A stretch of DNA of 5,402 nucleotides from Nocardioidaceae bacterium (lineage in GTDB: Bacteria > Actinomycetota > Actinomycetes > Propionibacteriales > Nocardioidaceae): NCBI GenBank assembly GCA_013811715.1, contig JACCUS010000315.1, positions 1-5,402 on the forward strand. The letters run 5' to 3'. The notes beneath the pieces are model-generated. The model was not told the DNA's origin. It ran no database searches and worked only from the letters and a program-made list of their open reading frames with translations. Every line of letters starts with the position of its first letter. Within the stretch, counting starts at the first letter, position 1. Positions 1 to 5,402 of the stretch are shown one piece after another. The translations under genes were made by a program, and so were the position numbers.

Positions 1-1292
1 ACCAGTACCTCGACGGGGGTGAGGATCCCACCTCCGACACCGCCGTCGCGCAGGGTCTCCAAGGCCTCGTATCGCGGGCCACTTCGCGCCTGCGACTCGA
101 GGCCCGACTGGCCGATCTTGAGACTGAACACCGGGATGATGAGGAGTGCGAGCATCACCAGTGCCGCTGCGGTGGCGACGAAGCGGTGCGCGACGATGAC
201 TCGCGCCCACGCTGACCAGCCGCGCGATGCCTTGCCTTCGTGGCGGATGCGCGGGTAGTCGATGCGGGGACCAATGCTGGACAACAGGGCCGGCAGCAGG
301 GTGAGCACAACCGACACGGACACGAGCGGGATCAACATGCCGCCGACTCCCATGCTGCGAAGGAACGGGACGGGGACGACGAGGAGGGCCACCAGGCTGA
401 TGGCCACGGTCACTCCGGAGGCGAACACTGCGTGCCCAGCCGTCTTCATCGCGACGATGACGGCTTCCTCGTTGTCGCGCCCGTGCGCTCGCTCCTCACG
501 CCAACGCGACACCAGGAGCAGCGAGTAGTCGATCGCCACCCCGAGTCCGATCAGGGCGATCAGGAACTGGACGATGACGCTGACGTCGCTGAAGGTAGTC
601 AGCCCGAGCACGAGCATGAACGTCGTCAGGATGGACACCGCCGCGATCAGCAGCGGGAGCAGCGCCAGGAACGACGCGTACACGAAGAGCAAGACCAGGA
701 GTGCTCCGGCCGCAGCCAGCAGCGTCTCGACCAGAACGCTCGGGCCTTCGGTGTCGCCACCGGTCGCAAGCAACCCGTACGACGTCAGACCGCTCTCGAA
801 CCCTCGGCTCTGGGCTGCCTCTTCGAGCGCCGGCTCGAGGGGAGCCTCGATGTAGGGGCCGAACGCGACCGGGATCGGAGCCTGCAAGAGGGCGAACGTC
901 GTCCGCCCGTCGTCGGTGATGAACCCCTCATCGCCGGTGCTGTCGAAAGTGACGACGCGCAGTTGCACCTCCTGCGTGGCTGCCAGGGTGGCGTCTTCCT
1001 GTACGGCCGTCACGGCGGCGTCGAAGACCTCCGTGACGGCGTCCTGGTTCTCCTGGACGGTCTCGCCTTCAGGAACCGTGACGATCGCGACGTAGGTGTC
1101 GAAGGTGCTGACGCCGTAGGTTTCGATGAGCTGATTTTCGGCGTCGTCGCCCGGCTGACCCGGCAACGAGAAGTCGAGCGACAGCCGGTCACTGAGCTGG
1201 CTGGCGGAGAACATTCCGCCGAGGAAGAGCACCACCCAGAAGGCGCTGACGATGCGACGGTGGTGCATGACGAGCCGAGCAAGACGCTCCAC
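1..1292 (-). CDS. MMPL/RND-family membrane transporter, N-terminal part (cut by window edge)
   Basis: The 430 visible codons encode the N-terminal half or more of an MMPL-type transporter of the RND superfamily, inner-membrane proteins that usually use the proton gradient to export lipids, siderophores or toxic compounds. I see one hydrophobic segment at about residues 16-33, an extracytoplasmic domain at about 34-185, a block of five segments at about 188-338, and the next segment at about 367-389. The diagnostic motif is at 249-267 (GLGVAIDYSLLLVSRW...); its Asp255-Tyr256 pair matches the proton-relay Asp-Tyr of MmpL3 TM4. The family has a second, similar half, expected beyond the left edge. 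The GTG start at 1292 is chosen because AAGGAG (1298-1303) lies 5 nt upstream; an in-frame ATG at residue 9 has no comparable site. The substrate cannot be deduced. The gene is divergent from a double-MarR regulator, its probable controller. Family assignment is firm; specific function is unknown. Confidence 0.93.
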   Translation of the reverse strand, partial: MERLARLVMHHRRIVSAFWVVLFLGGMFSASQLSDRLSLDFSLPGQPGDDAENQLIETYGVSTFDTYVAIVTVPEGETVQENQDAVTEVFDAAVTAVQEDATLAATQEVQLRVVTFDSTGDEGFITDDGRTTFALLQAPIPVAFGPYIEAPLEPALEEAAQSRGFESGLTSYGLLATGGDTEGPSVLVETLLAAAGALLVLLFVYASFLALLPLLIAAVSILTTFMLVLGLTTFSDVSVIVQFLIALIGLGVAIDYSLLLVSRWREERAHGRDNEEAVIVAMKTAGHAVFASGVTVAISLVALLVVPVPFLRSMGVGGMLIPLVSVSVVLTLLPALLSSIGPRIDYPRIRHEGKASRGWSAWARVIVAHRFVATAAALVMLALLIIPVFSLKIGQSGLESQARSGPRYEALETLRDGGVGGGILTPVEVL

Positions 1293-1367
1293 GGCGACTC
1301 CTTGGTTGAGGTGAGATGGAACGGGAACAGTGGGGGCAACGCTGGGCTTGGCTTGTCCTCTGGTGCG

Positions 1368-1396
1368 AAGGTACTCACCGACGAGATGATCGTCAA
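1368..1396 (-). promoter_or_regulatory. Candidate promoter of the MMPL transporter gene
   Basis: Read on the minus strand, TTGACG (1391-1396) is 5 of 6 to the -35 consensus. It is followed by exactly 17 bp and then TACCTT (1368-1373), which fits the TAnnnT pattern of actinobacterial -10 boxes. Transcription would start near 1361 and give a leader of roughly 70 nt before the GTG at 1292. The -35 box lies inside the left arm of the inverted repeat at 1387-1411, so a protein bound there should block RNA polymerase. This rests on motif matches only. Confidence 0.6.
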
Positions 1397-1411
1397 TAGA
1401 GTTAATGATCA
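1387..1411. promoter_or_regulatory. Imperfect inverted repeat, candidate MarR-type operator
   Basis: The arms TGATCGTCAA (1387-1396) and TTAATGATCA (1402-1411) are inverted copies matching at 8 of 10 positions, separated by 5 bp (TAGAG). The 25-bp size and A/T-rich, pseudo-symmetric design are typical of MarR-family operators, which commonly lie in the spacer between a marR gene and a divergent transporter gene. The left arm covers the -35 box of the transporter promoter. Binding by the double-MarR protein encoded next door is an inference from position and symmetry. Confidence 0.5.
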
Positions 1412-1434
1412 ATCAGGTGAAACCATGAGTAGAC

Positions 1435-1450
1435 TCGGGGTTAACCCCGA
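1435..1450. repeat. Perfect 16-bp palindrome upstream of the MarR-family gene
   Basis: TCGGGGTTAACCCCGA is a perfect palindrome lying 35 bp before the regulator's start codon. It overlaps a possible plus-strand -10 box TAGACT (1430-1435), which has no convincing -35 partner, so it could sit at the regulator's transcription start and serve as an operator for autoregulation or for another factor. It resembles the A/T-rich repeat at 1387-1411 little, so the same protein need not bind both. It has no loop, so it is not a good RNA hairpin. It is followed by three and a half tandem copies of CCGA (1447-1460). Confidence 0.45.
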
Positions 1451-1485
1451 CCGACCGACCGCAGCGACGCCGAGGAGGTGGAAGC

Positions 1486-2340
1486 ATGAACGCGCCGCCG
1501 TCGCCTGCACTGCAGAAGTACACCGGCTACCTGCTACGCCTCGCATACGTCAAGTCCGTCGGCGAAGCCCAGGCGTGCATCCCAGCGGACGCGCACATCC
1601 GCGAGGTCTCGATCCTGTCGATCCTCGCCGAGCAGGGATCCATGTCGCAGCGGGCGCTGGGTGAGGTGACCCACGTCAACCGGTCGCTGATCGTCAAGCT
1701 CGTGGACGGGCTCGAGGCCAAGGGCTGGGTGGTCCGCGAGCGGAACCTGGGCGACCGTCGCTCCTACGCTTTGAAGCTCACCGAGGTGGGTGACGAAGCA
1801 CTGGTCGAACTCAATATCGATCTCGACAAGGGCGAGGCCGAGCTGACAGCCGGGCTTACGCCCGAAGAGGTGGCTCGGCTCAAGGGCTGGCTGTGCGAAC
1901 TGCTGGTCGATGACCCGGCACTGACCGTCACGTCACTGACCGACCGAGCCGGCTACCTGATCACCCACTCCCACCATCGGGTGCGAGGGTGGGCAGCGCA
2001 GGCGCTTGAGCCGCTCGGCCTGCACCCGCGGGACTTCGGCGTCTTGATGACGATCGCCCGAGAGGAGCCGTGCTCGCAGAGTCACCTGGCAGCCGCCTTG
2101 GGAGTCTCGTCGCCCGCGGTCCTCGGTTTCCTCGGCGACCTCGAGTCGCTCGGATATGTGTCGCGCTCACGCAACACCGACGATCGCCGACTGCTCGACC
2201 TGACGTTGACTGAGGCCGGACGTGGCCGCCTCGCCAAGGCGCGCGAGGCGCTCGGTGGCGTCCACGCCCGCATGGTCGCTCAGCTGGGTGAGGACGGCGA
2301 CAACGACCTTCGAGTCCTGTTGGCCAAGCTGCTGGCCTGA
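1486..2340 (+). CDS. Tandem double-domain MarR-family transcriptional regulator
   Basis: This 284-residue protein is two MarR domains in one chain; single-domain MarR proteins are about 140-150 residues and act as dimers. Domain 1 has its winged helix at about residues 39-106, with recognition helix 64-79 and a wing containing Asp90-Arg91-Arg92. Domain 2 has its winged helix at about 182-249, with recognition helix 206-222 and a wing containing Asp233-Arg234-Arg235. The domains are offset by exactly 143 residues. An ungapped hand alignment of these 68-residue blocks gives about 23 identities, so the duplication is old. Both keep the wing DRR and the following LTE motif, so both probably bind DNA. 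The ATG is supported by AGGAGGTG (1473-1480; the GGAGG core ends 7 nt before it). The gene is divergent from an MMPL transporter gene, and MarR proteins usually repress such neighbours and themselves until a ligand binds. Regulator type is firm; target and ligand are inferred or unknown. Confidence 0.92.
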   Translation: MNAPPSPALQKYTGYLLRLAYVKSVGEAQACIPADAHIREVSILSILAEQGSMSQRALGEVTHVNRSLIVKLVDGLEAKGWVVRERNLGDRRSYALKLTEVGDEALVELNIDLDKGEAELTAGLTPEEVARLKGWLCELLVDDPALTVTSLTDRAGYLITHSHHRVRGWAAQALEPLGLHPRDFGVLMTIAREEPCSQSHLAAALGVSSPAVLGFLGDLESLGYVSRSRNTDDRRLLDLTLTEAGRGRLAKAREALGGVHARMVAQLGEDGDNDLRVLLAKLLA

Positions 2341-2348
2341 CGGCTCTG

Positions 2349-2380
2349 GACCGCTGCTGTGAGCAACGTCACAGTCGGTC
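2349..2380 (+). terminator. Hairpin after the MarR-family gene, candidate terminator
   Basis: Nine bases after the stop codon, GACCG (2349-2353) pairs with CGGTC (2376-2380), and inside it CTGTGA (2357-2362) pairs with TCACAG (2369-2374) around a 6-nt loop. An unequal internal loop (3 nt against 1 nt) separates the two stems. No run of T follows, so it is not a classical intrinsic terminator, but U-poor hairpins are common at actinobacterial gene ends. It would separate the regulator's transcript from the dnaK operon. Confidence 0.45.
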
Positions 2381-2393
2381 GCCGGCGGCAGTC

Positions 2394-2419
2394 GGAAGAT
2401 CCCGGCCGCATGGCTGGTT
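2394..2419 (+). promoter_or_regulatory. Candidate sigma-R/sigma-H-type (ECF) promoter upstream of dnaK
   Basis: GGAAG (2394-2398) and GTT (2417-2419) are separated by exactly 18 bp, matching the GGAAT-N18-GTT form of Streptomyces sigma-R and mycobacterial sigma-H promoters, whose regulons respond to thiol-oxidative and heat stress. dnaK is a reported sigma-H target in Mycobacterium tuberculosis. Initiation would fall near 2426, just upstream of the HAIR operator. The motif is short and can occur by chance. Confidence 0.4.
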
Positions 2420-2434
2420 GAGGACAGCGTTAGC

Positions 2435-2465
2435 CTTGAGTCTGATCGACTCAATATTCTTGAGA
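2435..2465. promoter_or_regulatory. HAIR operator (HspR binding site) with an extra half-site
   Basis: CTTGAGT (2435-2441), a 7-bp spacer, and ACTCAAT (2449-2455) match the HAIR consensus CTTGAGT-N7-ACTCAAG at 13 of 14 arm positions. A third half-site, CTTGAGA (2459-2465), follows 3 bp later. HAIR is bound by HspR, the MerR-like repressor of actinobacterial dnaK operons, which acts with DnaK as co-repressor and releases the operon on heat shock when DnaK is titrated by unfolded proteins. The hspR gene itself is not in the window but usually follows dnaJ. Confidence 0.88.
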
Positions 2466-2488
2466 TCGGCGCGCGGCGAAGGTAAGAC
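2460..2488 (+). promoter_or_regulatory. Candidate vegetative (sigma-70-type) promoter of the dnaK operon
   Basis: TTGAGA (2460-2465) is 5 of 6 to the -35 consensus. It is followed by a 17-bp spacer and TAAGAC (2483-2488), a modest -10 box. Its -35 is the third HspR half-site, so repressor binding there would exclude RNA polymerase. Transcription would begin near 2495 and give a leader of about 58 nt that includes the tandem 20-bp repeat. The weak -10 leaves the exact position open. Confidence 0.5.
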
Positions 2489-2499
2489 TTGACCGTGCA

Positions 2500-2539
2500 C
2501 AACGTAGTCCTCCGAGAAACAACGTAGTCCTCCTAGAAA
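2500..2539 (+). repeat. Tandem 20-bp direct duplication in the dnaK leader
   Basis: Two back-to-back 20-bp units (2500-2519 and 2520-2539) differ at one base only, G at 2514 against T at 2534. Each carries AACGTAGTCCTCC followed by AGAAA. The second unit ends inside the dnaK ribosome binding site. The near identity points to a recent duplication, for example by replication slippage. A role in leader RNA structure or mRNA stability is possible but not shown. Confidence 0.85.
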
Positions 2540-2541
2540 GG
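2535..2541 (+). promoter_or_regulatory. Shine-Dalgarno of dnaK
   Basis: AGAAAGG matches the 5' part of the extended Shine-Dalgarno AGAAAGGAGG rather than its GGAGG core. It ends 11 nt before the ATG, but if the alignment with 16S rRNA is extended, the core would be about 8 nt from the start, which is normal spacing. It overlaps the end of the second 20-bp repeat. CCT at 2532-2534 could form a very weak 3-bp stem with AGG at 2539-2541. Confidence 0.6.
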
Positions 2542-2552
2542 TTTCCACCACC

Positions 2553-4453
<1,901 letters not shown>

Positions 4454-4457
<4 letters not shown>

Positions 4458-5170
4458 CCTTCGAACCCCAGGAGTCCGAAGGGATGCGGTTCGTCGACAA
4501 GCGGCGCATCGACCCGGAGACCGGTGAGGTGCGAGTGCCGCAGCCGGCCGCGGCGCCATCCCGGACTGCCGCAGAGCCATCACCGGTCGAGGCACCGGGC
4601 CCCGAGGCCGCCGGCCCGTCCGAGGTCGAGGTGGCGCTCGCCGAGCGAACAGCCGACCTACAGCGGCTGCAGGCGGAGTACGTCAACTACAAGCGTCGGG
4701 TCGACCGAGACCGCGAGGGGGTGCGCGAGTCGGCGAGCGCCTCGGTGCTCACCGCGCTCCTGCCGGTCCTCGACGACATCGGCCGGGCCCGCGAGCACGG
4801 CGAGCTCACTGGTGGCTTCAAAGCCGTCGCCGAGTCGCTCGAACGCACCCTCTCCGGGCTGGGCCTCGTGCGGTTCGGTGAGGTGGGCGACGGCTTCGAC
4901 CCCCGGGTCCATGAAGCGCTCATGCACACCTACTCCGACGACGTGCCAGGCCCGGTGTGCCAGGCGATCGTGCAGGTCGGCTACCGGCTCCATGACCGGG
5001 TCGTGCGGCCCGCTCGCGTCGCCGTGGCGGAGCCGGAGACGCAGCCGGTGGCCGCCGCGACGTCGTACGACATGCAGGGCAGCGAAGTGGCCGGCGACGG
5101 CGACGGTGACCCACGTGGCAACGAAGGCGAAGCCGGCCCCCAGGGCGATGACGGCGAAGGCAGCCAGTAA
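4454..5170 (+). CDS. grpE: GrpE, nucleotide exchange factor for DnaK
   Basis: This is a complete 238-residue GrpE, the dimeric cofactor that opens the DnaK nucleotide cleft to release ADP. A disordered N-terminus carries DKRRIDPETGEVR (15-27), a motif also present in mycobacterial GrpE. A Pro/Ala-rich stretch follows (28-57), then the long dimerisation helix (about 58-115, with LQAEYVNYKRR at 72-82). The beta domain that contacts DnaK is at about 134-192, including LGLVRFGEVGDGFDP, the HEAL motif (153-156) and VGYRLHDRVVRPARV. The tail from 211 is rich in Gly, Asp and Glu. The GTG start shares GTGA with the dnaK stop, and GGAGG (4439-4443) lies 10 nt upstream, which suggests translational coupling. 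An ATG at residue 11 is less likely because GTG has the better-placed site. A length just above 200 residues with variable tails is normal for actinobacterial GrpE. Confidence 0.97.
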
Positions 5171-5192
5171 CCGGAAGAAGAGAGGTGCGCGG

Positions 5193-5402
5193 GTGAGTCC
5201 GGCCGACTGGGCGACGAAAGACTTCTACGAGGTCCTCGGGGTGCCGAAGGGCGCCTCGACCGACGAGGTGAAGAGGGCCTATCGCAAGCTCGCGCGCAAC
5301 AACCACCCGGACTCCAGGCCGGGCGACGCCGCCGCCGAGGAACGCTTCAAGTCGATCTCCGAGGCGTACTCGGTGCTGTCCCACGCCGACAGGCGAAAGG
5401 CG
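5193..5402 (+). CDS. dnaJ: DnaJ co-chaperone, N-terminal J domain (cut by window edge)
   Basis: The 70 visible codons encode a J domain, the part of DnaJ that stimulates ATP hydrolysis by DnaK and so locks substrate in place. The sequence opens VSPADWATKDFYEVLGV and has helix II (about 23-36, ending RKLAR), the invariant His38-Pro39-Asp40, and helix III (about 48-63, ERFKSISEAYSVLS). The Gly/Phe region, zinc-finger domain and C-terminal domains expected of type I DnaJ lie beyond the window. The GTG start is supported by AGAGG (5181-5185) 7 nt upstream and by the lead-in residues before KDFYEVLGV, which resemble other actinobacterial DnaJ proteins of dnaK operons. The gene is 22 bp after grpE and surely co-transcribed. 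The residues before HPD are Asn-Asn, where Tyr or Leu is more usual; this is a mild variation. Confidence 0.96.
   Translation, partial: MSPADWATKDFYEVLGVPKGASTDEVKRAYRKLARNNHPDSRPGDAAAEERFKSISEAYSVLSHADRRKA

Noticed and set aside
1010..1396. A 128-codon minus-strand frame starting inside the divergent spacer.
   Set aside because: It is out of frame with the transporter, Ser/Thr/Pro/Arg-rich, and would span the predicted transporter promoter and start; it is a shadow.
240..1664. A 474-codon open frame on the plus strand opposite the MMPL gene and running into the MarR-family gene.
   Set aside because: It is rich in Arg, Asp, Glu, Gln, Gly and His without a domain, is antisense to a clear membrane transporter, and overlaps the start of the regulator in another frame.
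1425..1664. A possible upstream ORF for the regulator, ATG at 1425 preceded by AGGTG.
   Set aside because: It is the tail of the same shadow frame, overlaps the MarR-family gene by about 180 bases out of frame, and its Arg/Pro-rich product looks non-coding. The ribosome site is suggestive but not enough.
2428..2460. A CIRCE-like element, because TTAGC occurs before the first HspR half-site.
   Set aside because: CIRCE needs TTAGCACTC-N9-GAGTGCTAA; only the first five bases match and the right arm is absent. The sequence is a HAIR.
5086..5167. Repetitive GGCGAC/GGTGAC-type sequence near the end of grpE.
   Set aside because: It simply encodes the Gly/Asp-rich tail of GrpE; such low-complexity tails are usual and no regular repeat unit is present.

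Overview
The window looks like chromosomal DNA from a high-GC actinobacterium. The evidence is the G/C-heavy third codon positions, GTG starts on three of the five genes, the dnaK-grpE-dnaJ gene order, a HAIR-type (HspR) operator in front of dnaK, and the 'DKRRIDPETGEVR' N-terminal motif shared with mycobacterial GrpE. Family or genus cannot be fixed from this sequence alone.

Left part (1-1485): the 5' part of an MMPL/RND-type membrane transporter gene lies on the minus strand and runs off the left edge (430 codons visible). It is divergent from a regulator gene on the plus strand, and 193 bp separate the two starts. This spacer holds a readable minus-strand promoter for the transporter. A 25-bp imperfect inverted repeat covers its -35 box, and a perfect 16-bp palindrome lies closer to the regulator.

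Middle (1486-2552): the regulator is a 284-residue protein made of two consecutive MarR winged-helix domains, in effect a covalent MarR dimer. It probably controls the divergent transporter. A hairpin follows its stop codon. The 212-bp gap before dnaK is dense in regulatory signals: a candidate sigma-R/sigma-H-type ECF promoter, a near-perfect HAIR site with a third half-site that doubles as a -35 box, and a 20-bp tandem duplication in the untranslated leader.

Right part (2553-5402): the heat-shock chaperone operon dnaK, grpE, dnaJ (the last cut by the window edge). dnaK and grpE overlap by 4 bp, and 22 bp separate grpE from dnaJ. DnaK is the ATP-driven Hsp70, GrpE its nucleotide exchange factor and DnaJ its ATPase-stimulating co-chaperone. 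In actinobacteria the repressor gene hspR usually follows dnaJ, but that would lie outside the window.

Most of the window is ordinary. The parts most worth a second look are the fused double-MarR regulator with its putative operator over the transporter promoter, and the layered promoter and leader region of dnaK. I see no RNA genes, mobile elements or CRISPR arrays.
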